From the NCBI GenBank assembly GCA_003550325.1, contig QKWP01000037.1, positions 399,865 through 463,864 on the forward strand: 64,000 bases of DNA, in the 5' to 3' direction. Source of the stretch: Gigaspora rosea. Taxonomy: Eukaryota; Glomeromycota; Glomeromycetes; Diversisporales; Gigasporaceae. Below, piece after piece: positions 37,579-48,240 of this stretch. Every line of letters starts with the position of its first letter. Position 1 is the first letter of the stretch. A program made the translations under genes and the position numbers. The notes under the pieces were generated by a model that was given only the letters and a program-made list of their open reading frames with translations, had not been told where the DNA came from and did not search any database.

Positions 37579-38488
37579 ATAATTTTTTTTTTTTTTTTTA
37601 AAACCCCTTCTATGGGGAAGCCGGAAGGCGTACTTTATTTAAATTTTACTATGTACATATTATTACATAATTAATTAATTATATAACCTATTATCTAACT
37701 ACTATTAATTAAAATTATGTGTATTTGTTTCTATTATCCTGTTCATTTTGCAACGTTCTAAAACTCTGAACTCCTTCTCGATTCTATTCCTAACAACTAT
37801 GGGAAGAGCCGGCTCCGGTATTGGCTTTCCGCCCCATCTATTCAGTGTATAGCAAAACCAGATCTCATACAGCGCGTTTAATGTGTAGTCAGCGCGCTAT
37901 CTTCTTCTTACCCACCTCTTTAATATTCGATGCCGTAATTATTTCCTCGTAGGTTCTTGGAGGGGACTCCCCTGGGCTTAAATATGAGTATACCACTTCC
38001 CATATGATCTTACTACTTTTGCAGTTTACCCCAAAATGCTCATTAGTTTGGATTTCTTCGTGGCACATCGGACAGTCACCATTATTATTAGGTATTATAT
38101 GCTTTAACCTGTATCCTAACGGCAGCGATCTATGACAGTATCGCCAGAAGATATCTTTTCGCTTATTGCTGATCCATTTTATTTTGGACAAACTCCAGAA
38201 GTCCTTATTCCTTTCATTACCATTTTCTTGCCTTTGAATAACCGTCGACAGTGACTTTTCCCTTAAAAAGGAAACCCCCTGGTGCACTGTATATTCATTC
38301 CCTGGTACATTAGCAACTTTAATCTCCTCCGGTTTCCAGGGCCACGTCCCTGACCTTTTATTCACAGATCCTTCCGCCCTTTTCCATGCTGTAACAAAAG
38401 GTTTCCAAAACTCTGGCCAAACCCTGTTTTTGCATGGTACTTGGGTTTGAGGATTACTTTTTTGGTATGGGCCAATATAAGATGCACT
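37579..38488 (-). mobile_element. 5'-truncated LINE with poly(A) tail
   Basis: On the minus strand the element ends in a run of about 20 A (plus-strand T from 37579). This is preceded by a 3' tail with two small hairpins: plus strand CCCCTTCTATGGGG and GCCGGAAGGC. A LINE ORF2 C-terminus lies upstream. Its 5' limit at about 38488 is where TPR-coding sequence starts. I could not find a target duplication. Array 1 homology stops exactly at the poly-T. Confidence 0.8.
37705..38488 (-). pseudogene. LINE ORF2 C-terminus (zf-RVT region)
   Basis: The frame reads from KSKSASYIGPYQKSNP near the truncation point through VWPEFWKPFVTAWKRAEGS to the reverse-transcriptase zinc-binding region. There it has FWRYCHRSLPLGYRLKH, CPMC, then EH and C, the CxxC...H...C spacing of the zf-RVT domain found after the RT domain of non-LTR retrotransposons. 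A stop at 37889-37891 closes the main frame. A one-base shift restores ADYTLNALYEIWFCYT and RWGGKPIPEPALPIV, running to a TAA at 37705-37707, so the C-terminus is frameshifted. The reverse transcriptase core and endonuclease are absent. The element is inactive. Confidence 0.8.
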
Positions 38489-38489
38489 C

Positions 38490-39291
38490 TTAGATTTGAT
38501 TAAATTACTTGAAATTAATCCAAACTATACTGAAGTTTTGATATGTCAAGGAGAAATTTATCACATAATAGGGAAATATAATGAAGCGTTTACAGATTCA
38601 TCTAGAGTATTAGAAGTTGACCCAAATAATATACATGCATTAGAATGACTTATCGCCTGATAGGCAGAGACAATGCGGACTTTAAATAAATTAAATGGTT
38701 TATTGCAAATTGACCAAAATAATATACTTAAATTGTCTGATCGAGGAATGGCATATTATTATATGGGCTTGCATGAAGAAGCACTCGCAGATTATACTAA
38801 AATATTAGAAATTGTACAAAATCTAATTGCTTTTTTTGAATCGAGCAGAAAATTATCACATAATGGAACAGTATAAAGAAGCACTTGCTGAATTAACTAA
38901 TGCAGATTTAGCTATTGAAGCAAAAGCTTATATAGATATGTTATTTATATTAGGACTTCGAGGAATAACTTATCGTCTATGGGTAGGTATACTGAAACTT
39001 ATGTAAATTTAAAGAAATTAAATAAATTTTTAGAATTTGAGTTAAATTATGCATGGGTATTATTAAGTCGAGAAAGAACTTATCTTATGATGGGCAGATA
39101 TGAAGATGCATTTAGGGATTTGGCTAAATCATTAGAAATTTGCCAAATAATGTGTTTGCTTTAGTGTATCAAGGAGAAACTTATTGCATTATGAGCAAAT
39201 ATAACGAAGCACTTGCGGACTTATCTAAATCATTAGAAGTTTGTCCAAATGATGCAGAGGCATTAAAAGTTTATAAGAAACTTAAGTTATA
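38490..39291 (+). pseudogene. TPR-repeat protein relic
   Basis: Several tetratricopeptide-like repeats of ~34 residues are readable in different frames. They include LLEINPNYTEVLICQGEIYH, DQNNILKLSDRGMAYYYMGL, SRERTYLMMGRYEDAFRDL and VYQGETYCIMSKYNEALADL, ending SLEVCPNDAEALK and a TAA near 39289. At least four stops or frameshifts break it (for example near 38647, 38873, 38965 and 39160). TPR proteins act as scaffolds. The 5' end is missing and abuts the LINE, which may have been inserted into this gene. Confidence 0.8.
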
Positions 39292-40344
39292 GTTGATATG
39301 AATAAAATATAAATTTAATATTAATTGAATTACTTATGTATATTTAAGTAAAAGGTGCAATCATTATAATTAATTTCTTTCCTTTTTATATGATTGTTAT
39401 TTAAAATCTAATAATCTTTTTATTATTTTTTTGCATCATTCAAAAAAGTGACCTTTAAAAAATAAAATAAGAAAGGATGTTGAAATTCAGAAATACTTTG
39501 TGATAGAGAAAAGAACATATATTTTTATAAATTCTGTTTATAGTTCAGAGCCAATTATTATAATCAACATTCAATTAGAGTTAGTTGTTTCATATTAAAT
39601 GTCTGTATGAAATTAGAAATAAATTTATTGTGTCTTTAATAGCATTATTAATTTATTTACGTTGCTTTGAGAAGTTTTTTTTTACTATATTAGAAAAAAG
39701 TACATAAAAAAAGTTTATACATGTACTATATAAATTAGCAAATATATGTGAAAAAATTTTACAATGTATAATTATAATTATAAAACAGTTATATGTAGTG
39801 TTTAAAAAAAAAAGTGGTATTTGCATAAATAGAACATAATATATTATCTAATATATACATTATAAAAAAACCATATTTACGCTTAGAAATAAGTAATCTA
39901 TAAATTCTTTTTTTTTTAAATACAATTAGGCTGAAATCTATAAGAGTCCTAATTCCCCATCTCTAATTGAACGAAGCAAATTATGCCGTTTTACAGATTC
40001 AAAAAAATAAAAAAATATGAATAACTATCATTGTTTATTGCAGCCAAATATAACAAAAATTTAATCTCTAAATTATTTCTTAAAAATAATTTTAAAATTT
40101 CTCTCAACTGCAAAATTACTTTTGTGAAAACATTGAACCCATAATACTTTTCGTCAAGTTACTATCGTGAGAACATTGAACTCACCAAATTACTTTTGTG
40201 AAAAAAAACTCAAAAATTTTTTTATACAACCAATAATGATTCAAGAATTAATTTAGATAGCCAGCCTATGGCTATATATAACCGCTATTATACATTGCAC
40301 TCTATAATGCTATCTATTAAAACAAAATAAAAATTAAAGTTATA
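39292..40344. other. AT-rich intergenic DNA, no gene seen
   Basis: The stretch has very low complexity, with many A and T runs. A weak duplication of a TTGTGA(A)AACATTGAAC-type phrase lies near 40125-40185. No coding frame of interest was found. Confidence 0.5.
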
Positions 40345-40586
40345 AAACCTTTAATAATTCTTCATCTACGCTTATAGCAACTTTGAGACATTTAAGAGCA
40401 GTTTAATTCACTATCATTCCATTCGTATTTAACAACCTTTCCGAAACTTCCAATGCAGATAATAATAGGGCCTGTAAATTTATTATAATCAATATAATTA
40501 TCAACCCATTCTCCTGGTATGTTTGTCATAACTTTAGTTTGTATGTAATAATCTTGTTCGAAAAAAAATGCGAAAATGCAGTACAA
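40345..40586 (-). pseudogene. Protein kinase N-lobe fragment
   Basis: The minus-strand frame includes GEWVDNYIDYNKFTGPI, then CIGSFGKVVKYEWNDSEL, a kinase glycine-rich loop (IGSFGKV). After a one-base shift it reads ALKCLKVAISVDEELLKVL, with the VAIK-type lysine. This is a different kinase subtype from the Sel1 kinases of the window. No catalytic loop follows, so it is a fragment. A GT...AG intron after DEELLK is possible (TTTTAATAG near 40320) but I cannot read a continuing exon. Confidence 0.6.
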
Positions 40587-42889
40587 GTATATACAACTAC
40601 ATGCGCTACATAATGTGGATTTTTAATTTCACCAAGTTATATTTAATTTCACACTTAAAACAAGTTTCCTAATTAAACAACGCTCTTTATTAAACAACAC
40701 TCTTAAAATCATGAAATACTATTTCGCCATTTATGCCATTTTTGACTTTTGTTTTTTGTTTATATAATATTACAAACTGTTTTCAGCGAACAAAATGGCT
40801 AAAAAAAGTCAATCAAATATATCATGAATTTGAAAACGGTTTTATATAGTCAACTCACCTGTTTATTTTAAAAATCAAACTAAATGCATAGAATTATTGT
40901 AGCAGGTAGTAATAGTGATGTTAAATTAAATTAATTTGTTCCAAATTTGATATTTTGATATGGCATCAATAAATTTTCTTGAAATTTGTTATGATAATGT
41001 CTATAAATTTTAGTAATAATTCATAGTTATATTTCCATCCATATTTCATAATAGAATTATTGTGTATCATTGATATTGTCTACTCTAGTCAAACATCAGA
41101 CGGATTTAGTCGCTTTAAAGCTTCGTCACCTATACACACGCTGATAAACTCAAGTGTACTTTTAATAAATTCTGGCTATAATCCATTTAATATTCTTAAA
41201 TTTTAATATGTTTCATCCTTAATTTATAATTAGAAGGATTTCCTGCAGATATTTCATATCTGCTGCTGTTGTGCAATTCTTTATTTTTGAGAGTCTACGT
41301 TAAATGATTTAAACTATCGGTATATGATAGCACAATAAAGTTATTTTAATAACTGTTTTTTAATAAATTTATTTGCATGTATTTTCCATATTCTATGCCT
41401 AATGAATTCACTAATATCTGATGCTAAATATATAATGAAACAATGTTTAGATGATTTGAAAAATGTATTGTTTTTTTGATGAATTATTAAAATTGTAAAG
41501 CAAAGGTTGTTCTTTTAAAACTCATTCTGCCAGTATGTAGTTATTTTTAATACATTTATCATTTTTATTTTCATGGTATATACCAGATATTCATTACGGT
41601 AAGAAATTTTGCGGGCTTGTCTGATTTGATATAATTAGTTTGAATCGAAAATTAACCTTTACGACTAGATATAAGTACAGGCGAAGCCTGAAGCATTAAA
41701 AACATCATACTACGTGTAAAACTTAGTAATAGCTAGTTATGACTTTCTGATTTAAAATGCTGCAAATCATATTTTATGTATGCATTATTATAGTTACAAT
41801 ACAATAATATAACTTTAACTTGACCTACGTATTATAATTTAAAAAAAAATTTTTTTATAACTAGAGAATAAGATGAGTGCAACTAAAGAAATCCATATTG
41901 TGAGTTTGAGTTCAATTTATTGGGTTCAGCTTCTGAGCAAATTTAAACAATGCTTTGTTAACTCCCAAATAATAATTAGTCTATATAGTATTGCTATTTA
42001 TATATTTAACAAAAGTTTAATATATAAAGGCACGCTATAGATTATTTAGCAATTGCCAATAATTATTTAGAAAGTGAATGTAAAAATTTAATTTTGATTA
42101 AGTGAATTGTTCTTAGATAGAAGAATCTGGAGGCTTTGCACTGAAGAAACAAGAAGCCTAGTTTCGTCTTTGATCAATTAAACCCTGATAAATGATGAAG
42201 AAATTGATGAAACTCATTAAAGATGATATGAATAAAACTGACAAGAATGACATAAAAAAAAAAAAAAACACTAATATAGTGAACAGAGATTGAGTCTATT
42301 TATTCAATAACCATTGATTATAATGTCATTAAAAGATGAAACCTAAACCTAAAAAAAGATGAAACAGCAAAGTAGTAATTCCATAAAACAGTGTCTAAAA
42401 TCAGATGCGTAAAATACTAATAAACATTTAGCAAAAAAAAAACACCTTGGAAATGAATAATCAATCGATCGTAATTTTGAAATTATATAATAATTGATCG
42501 AGAAAGTCCAAAAAAAGTCAAAATTAGTTTAAAAAATTTTTCTTTACAGTTTCATGCTCATAAAGTAACCAAACTTTAATGAAGAGATTGGAATCGCATA
42601 AAATTTATTTCTAAAATAAAATTAGAAGTAATGATTCAGAACTCGAACATTTCACTTACACAATTAATATTATTAAATAATTAACATTCATTAACTTGTG
42701 TAATAAGGGCTAGTCTAATCTGATACTTTCTGAATAATTTAATGATTTTTGAATTAAAGTATCGATTCTAGTTTATATGCATTAGTTTATTAAAATAAGC
42801 TATTCAAGCTTACTATTCGACCTTAGATTGATTCGACAATTGATCATGAATATTACTACGTGTATATTACATGTATATTACTACGTATA
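40587..42889. other. Intergenic DNA with one doubtful coding trace
   Basis: On the minus strand at about 41097-41180, a 28-codon stretch (PEFIKSTLEFISVCIGDEAL...) has protein-like composition. It lies upstream of the kinase N-lobe fragment and could be an exon of the same dead gene. The rest shows only AT-rich sequence and stops. Confidence 0.35.
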
Positions 42890-44150
42890 TTTAGTTTCAT
42901 TTATTTAATCCATAAATATTAATTTATTTTTTACACATTAATGTGATACGTAATTATAAAAATTATATAAAACCAATTATTCATTTTTCATTTACTGCTT
43001 AATTTAATTTGAAGTTTAATTTGCAAGTACTGATGTAGCAATAACTGATGTATAAATATTTAAATAATATTTAAATAACTTTGCATAAAAAATTGACAAT
43101 AATCTAAGTACTTAAATAAGTTTCAAATTTAGTGTGTTAATACAGTAATATAAATATTTAAATAACCATTTAGTTCATTCTGTAATATATATTTACGTTA
43201 ATGCTTTAGAATTATTAGATTTAAATTTAATTGAGTAATATATATTTGATAATGATATAATTATAAAAATGCACATTGCGTGAACAACTTTATCCGATTT
43301 TTTTTCACTGTCATATTATTTCATTATATTATTTGATTTAGAAAAAAGGAAATTACTAATGAACAAATTAATAAACAACAGTGGCAATAAGGATATTGAT
43401 AATTGCATTAATACATGCGCTCGAAGTTACAGATACTTGGTTTAGCATTTTCAACTCCCTGGCTTAGGTCGTTCTTAATCTTTAATATCAATGTGATTAG
43501 CAAGTTTTTAAGTATAATTATATTTATAAATATGCGATTTATGACGTAATTGAATCTTCTCAAGCATAATTTTCGATGAGATTAGTGAGTGAGTGTACTA
43601 GTGCTCATTTATTATGATTAATCCAAATAAACATTGAAATAGATATTTATTTGTTATTGATTTTTTTATTATTTATCAAATTCGTCATCAATATTATAAT
43701 TATATTCGTTATTACAATTTTGGCTTCCTGAATTTTTATTTTCAAAAAAGCCTATTAATGCGAAAAGTCAAATAGTAATTCGTTGATGTCATGTTGCTCA
43801 AACGATAAATTTAAATTCTTTATTGATCATAAAAGGTATAAAAAAGGGTTTGTCGAAAGGTTTGTTGATTAAATACATTTATTATCTTTAACGAATTTAT
43901 TACGTAATTAGTTTTAATAAATTACGTAATCATTTTAATGATAAATACGCTTAATTAATTTTTTAAATATTTACCGCTAATAAAATTTTATTCTCCAACA
44001 CTTTTTGACTTATTGATTGAGGCGGTTGAGACGTTTTAATAATAGTACTTACAACCGTATAATCCAAAATAGCATTATTTTTTCTTATTTATTCGAGTTG
44101 ATTTGTTGAATTTTCTTAAAGAATTTAAAAAAATTATTTCTTACACTATT

Positions 44151-44199
44151 TTTTTTTTTTTATTAAAACCCCTTCTGAGGGGACGCCGGATGGCGTACA
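44151..44199 (-). mobile_element. LINE 3' stub of ~49 bp with target duplication
   Basis: On the minus strand this is only the extreme 3' tail of a LINE: hairpins GACGCC..GGCGT and CCCCTTCTGAGGGG followed by poly(A). The 13-bp duplication TTCTTACACTATT flanks it (44138-44150 and 44200-44212). Units 2 and 3 show the empty site as TTACCCTATTTAAACG (near 49890) and TTACCCAATTTAAACG (near 58310). The tail matches that of the longer LINE at 37579. Confidence 0.9.
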
Positions 44200-44235
44200 T
44201 TCTTACACTATTTAAATGTGATTGATGACGTTAGT

Positions 44236-45718
44236 TTAATTTAATTCTAAATTTGAGAATTTAAAACTAATCGATTTGCTAATATAATCTGAAAATTTTT
44301 GAATATGATATATCTTACTAGTATATACATCAGGTGAATGTATTTGCATGATCGGCTCTGGTTTAATCTTATCATCTTCAAAAAATTGTTTTTTGATTTC
44401 ATTATCGTCTTCTTGATCTATTTCATCTAACCATCGGGTGATTATTGCAATAATTTCTGTTGCAGTAGGTCGTTTGTTAAATTCTTTATCCATACATTTC
44501 GTAGCTAATTTGGTATAGCAATCAGGGCCTAAGCATTCAGGTCTTGATCCATTAATTATTCTTGATGCAAGATATTCATCAAACATAATTCCATCAAATG
44601 CTCTTTGTCCAGTCGAAATCTCTGTCATAATAACTCCAAGACTGTAAATATCTGATGCTTTAGTATACGGTTGACCAACTAAAACCTCAGGTGCTATATA
44701 TGGAAGAATACCACAAATTTTTCCTTCCTTTTCATTTTTAGAAAGTCCAAGATCAGTGATATATGCTTCTTGCAAAGCATCTCTTTGCAAAATATTCCCG
44801 CTGTGTAAATCTCTGTGAATGAGTCCTTGCGAATGAATCGACTCAAGATCAATAGCTATACCGTTCAAAATGTTCAATTTATCCTTCCATTCCAATTGTG
44901 ATACTTCTATAAGGTTTTATCGTAACGATCCTTTTGGTGCAACCGCCATAACAATGATATAATCACCATCATCATTTCTTGATACTCCATAGCAGTTCAA
45001 GAATGAAGGATTCTCATAACCAATTTCACAGTAATTTTTCAATTCTTGGACAAATTCTTGCTCATTTTCGTTTGAATTACGAATCATTTTAAGTGCAGCA
45101 TCCGACCAAGTATTATTAATTCTATCAAACCAAGTTGCACCATATACAGTTGCGAATCCTCCTTTTCCAAGCTCCCTGATAATTTTAAACTCTTTATAAT
45201 CAATCCAAGATAATTTAAATTTCTCATCGTCTAACATTCTCTTAAGTTCAGGATTGATATGATCTGGTGATTTATTAGTCTTCAAAAAACTTCTACGCTT
45301 TTTGAACCAATAATTTGCACACTGAATATCCCTCTTTGTACCGATACCGTTCCGATAACAGCCTGCAACATTATTCATTGCTCCTTCACAACCCAGATTG
45401 GACGATTTTTTTATAGTATTTGAATGCTTTATTATAATCTTGATCAACTCCCTCTCCATATTTATAACAGTAACCAACACTATTCATTCCATAAGCATTA
45501 CCCAAATCAGCAGATCTCTTACAATATTCAAAGGATTTCTGGTAATTTCTTTCTACTCCTGTTCCATAATAATAACAATTACTAACGTTATTCATCGCAT
45601 CTGAATTTCCTAACTCAGCTGCTTTCATATAATATCCAAAAGCCTTCTTTTCGCATTTCTCAACACCAATACCATATTCATAATTGTGACCAAGACCACA
45701 AAGTTGGTTCGAGCCCAT
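44236..45718 (-). pseudogene. Sel1-repeat protein kinase, copy 4 (nearly intact)
   Basis: The start is MGSNQLCGLG. About four Sel1-like repeats precede a kinase domain with glycine loop LGKGGFATVYGA, AALKM lysine, a complete HRDLHSGNIL catalytic loop, DLG in place of DFG, APEVLVGQPYTKASDIYSLG and an RPTATEI end of domain. Only two lesions are seen: an extra T in a seven-T run near 45405 (copy 5 has six), and a TAA at 44917-44919 where copy 5 has the glutamine codon CAA. The homopolymer lesion could be a sequencing error; the stop is harder to dismiss. The tail ends FSNLELN. It was probably active recently. Confidence 0.9.
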
Positions 45719-45797
45719 TTTTTTTAAAGAAAGAAAAATATTCTTCTCAAAATAAAATAAAAACCTTAATTGTCTGGGGCGTAACGGAGGACATTTA

Positions 45798-45887
45798 ATG
45801 TTTGATCAAAGTGACACAAAAGCTGCATCAATAGTTGCGGTTTTGATTAACTCATTAGTTGTCTATATTGTTGTATCAAAAATGTAG
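45798..45887 (+). CDS. 29-residue hydrophobic small ORF, copy 1
   Basis: ATG to TAG, 29 codons, begins MFDQSDTKAA and continues with a hydrophobic stretch SIVAVLINSLVVYIVV before a final SKM. That is a short polar N-terminus plus one predicted membrane helix. It lies 80 bp from the start of kinase copy 4, divergently. The same ORF is present at 51500-51589 with six base differences in 90, three silent within sense codons, one between stop codons, two changing a residue, and no indel. The preceding GGCGTAA(C/T)GGAGGACATTTA is also conserved. No family is recognised. Conservation may simply reflect recent duplication, so this is a candidate only. Confidence 0.4.
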   Translation: MFDQSDTKAASIVAVLINSLVVYIVVSKM

Positions 45888-46337
45888 CTTAAAAAATTTT
45901 CACGCATGTATGTATTTTGGTGCAACAAAACCAAGTTTTAATTAAGATATCTATTAAACAAAAAATGTCGAGATAATAATTTAGCTGTAGACTTGGGATG
46001 ACTAGTATTGTTTAATGCTAGCCGGTTCTAATGCGTATAATCGAAATTTTGGAGATGCCTCATAGATCTATATAGGATAATAAACTTGCTGAAATTTATT
46101 AAAGACAGAGGGTCGTCACAAAAAAGTTACAGCATATTCTTGCTACAAGTAAAAGAATAGTACTTACAAAGGTGGTGCTTCGTGAATACAATTATCATTA
46201 TATCTATACTTTATTTACGGAAGGCCGCTAAAAGTCTTTAATGCAATTTTAATGCTCTGAACCTTATTAAATAATATGTTTAGCATTTATATATATGACC
46301 AGAGAATTTCAGCATGTCAAAAACGTATAGGCTTTTT

Positions 46338-48240
46338 TTAAATGTCATAATATTCATCCTTGCAAACTTCTTTGGTAATTCCATTAAGGCAAACTGGTTG
46401 AAGTGAAGGAATATCTAAAAAAAATAGAAGAAATGTTGTTTAACAATTTGCGTTATAAATTTTTTTACAAAAGCGATTTAGAGGTCTGACGTTTTATTAC
46501 CAGCTAAAATACTACGAAGAAGGACAAATACGGTAAGCCTACATAAAAACAATATCAATTGAAAAACGAATAAATAAATAATTGCTATATTTAATTATAA
46601 AAAAGTCGCACATGAGTAGAAAAAATATTTACCTCTTAACTCTCTTACTCCTTTATCAGTAACTGGCGTATATCCAACATCGATATATTTTAATTTCTTA
46701 TTGGCAAATGTGGATTTACGGATTCTAGACAATGATGCATTCTTGACACTTGTTTGTTTAAACTAAGGTGAGTAAGTTCGCGCTAGCCTATTTATGTATT
46801 TTGACTGCATATTAATAAAATTTTGTATGATATTAAATATTTGTAGTAAAATGTATTATAAATACAATACAGTCTAGATAAAAAATGTTGGCATCTGTAA
46901 TTAAGGTTCGATCCAGATATAATTCAACCAAATTATCCAAATCTACTGATGCATATAAATATCCATAGTTGTGAATCTGATGATAATAACTTACAAATCT
47001 TATAACATTAAATGCAGACATTCCAACATCAGTCGATTTCGTATCAGACAAGGATAAGAAAGTAAGACTGAAATAAAATAAGCCCCTTTCATTAACTTGA
47101 AATAATTAATTAAAATGAAAATTCATTCATTAAAGCTAACTTCATAGCTTTTACAATATCGAATCGGTTACATTACAAGCCAGTTAAGTCTGTCTTTATC
47201 AATGGTAATTCTATAAGGACAAATAATAAGATTGTAAAAAAAAAAATAATAATAACTAAAAACAACTAAAATTTACAAATAAAGTTTTGCAATATATCGT
47301 CCAATACTTCTCGATTCGGAAGTTAATTGAGAGATTTGAACTCTATAAATGTGAAATCGATTATTAAAAAACTCTAAATATCATTATCAAATAAAAGTAA
47401 ACCAATAACTTTTTCTTACCTTTGGCCATCCATTCAATCCAAATTGCCCAATGCAGACTGTTTCTATTAATATCAGCACAATCATGTTTTTACATTGCCA
47501 TATAGTTTTTCATTAGATCTGATTACAAAGTCGAATCCTGGATAAATCAAACACTTCTAAATTTCGGAAACTCGAAGGTTTTACCGGGACAAACTAAGGT
47601 GTTAATTGTACAATTTCAAGATTGAAACGTCAAAGATTTTGTAATGCTGCCATAATAACAGAAAAGATGATATCAGCTTCATATTATTGAGAATTTTATT
47701 AAGATATATTTTTAATATATTTACGTTGCAGGTCGCAAAAAATGTCTTCCCTCCAACTCCGGAACAGTATGATAAATTTAAATCTTCTAAAGTAGATGCA
47801 AAGGCACAGAGTACGCAGGCCATTCTTTGTCTTAGATAAATTTAATGTTTTTAGTTCACTAAAGTTAAAATTTTGCATAAATACTTTAACATTTAATTTT
47901 GTAAGATAATACATATATTGAATAAATAGAATAAATAATCAAACTTTGAAGAATAGTAGAGTATGATCTCGAATCCGACAGTTTATGACATCAAGATATT
48001 CGTGATATCGCAAATCTATAATTTTATATATAATAATATTAACCAATAGATTATTTATTCGTTATAATGTAGATAAAAATTTTACCACGTAATTAGTTGA
48101 ATCCATTATCAATATCAACTCACAATTACGTAGGTTGCTTTTGGTTACAGATGAAATTTGGGTATCGCTAATTATTTCCAACAAAGAATCAAGATTGTTA
48201 TCTAATATAATAATTACAAATTACTAGAGATAATGAACAA
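46338..48240 (-). pseudogene. LRR protein gene A (intron-containing, decayed)
   Basis: Several exons of a leucine-rich-repeat protein are readable on the minus strand. Near 48230-48115 it reads EIISDTQISSVTKSNLRNCE. At 47914-47745 FSELKTLNLSKTK is followed, one frame over, by CAFASTLEDLNLSYCSGVGG. At about 47620-47420 the exon has a LEVFDLSRI-like LRR and CIGQFGLNGWPK. At 46633-46760 it reads NKKLKYIDVGYTPVTDKGVR. The last exon, 46338-46414, ends KEVCKDEYYDI. A 218-bp intron with GT...AG borders (46415-46632) joins the last two in frame. Frames break inside the LSKTK exon, a lesion shared with copies B and C, and again at GGKTFF. I could not identify the N-terminus or an F-box. LRR proteins are usually recognition or ubiquitin-ligase adaptor proteins. 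Confidence 0.7.
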
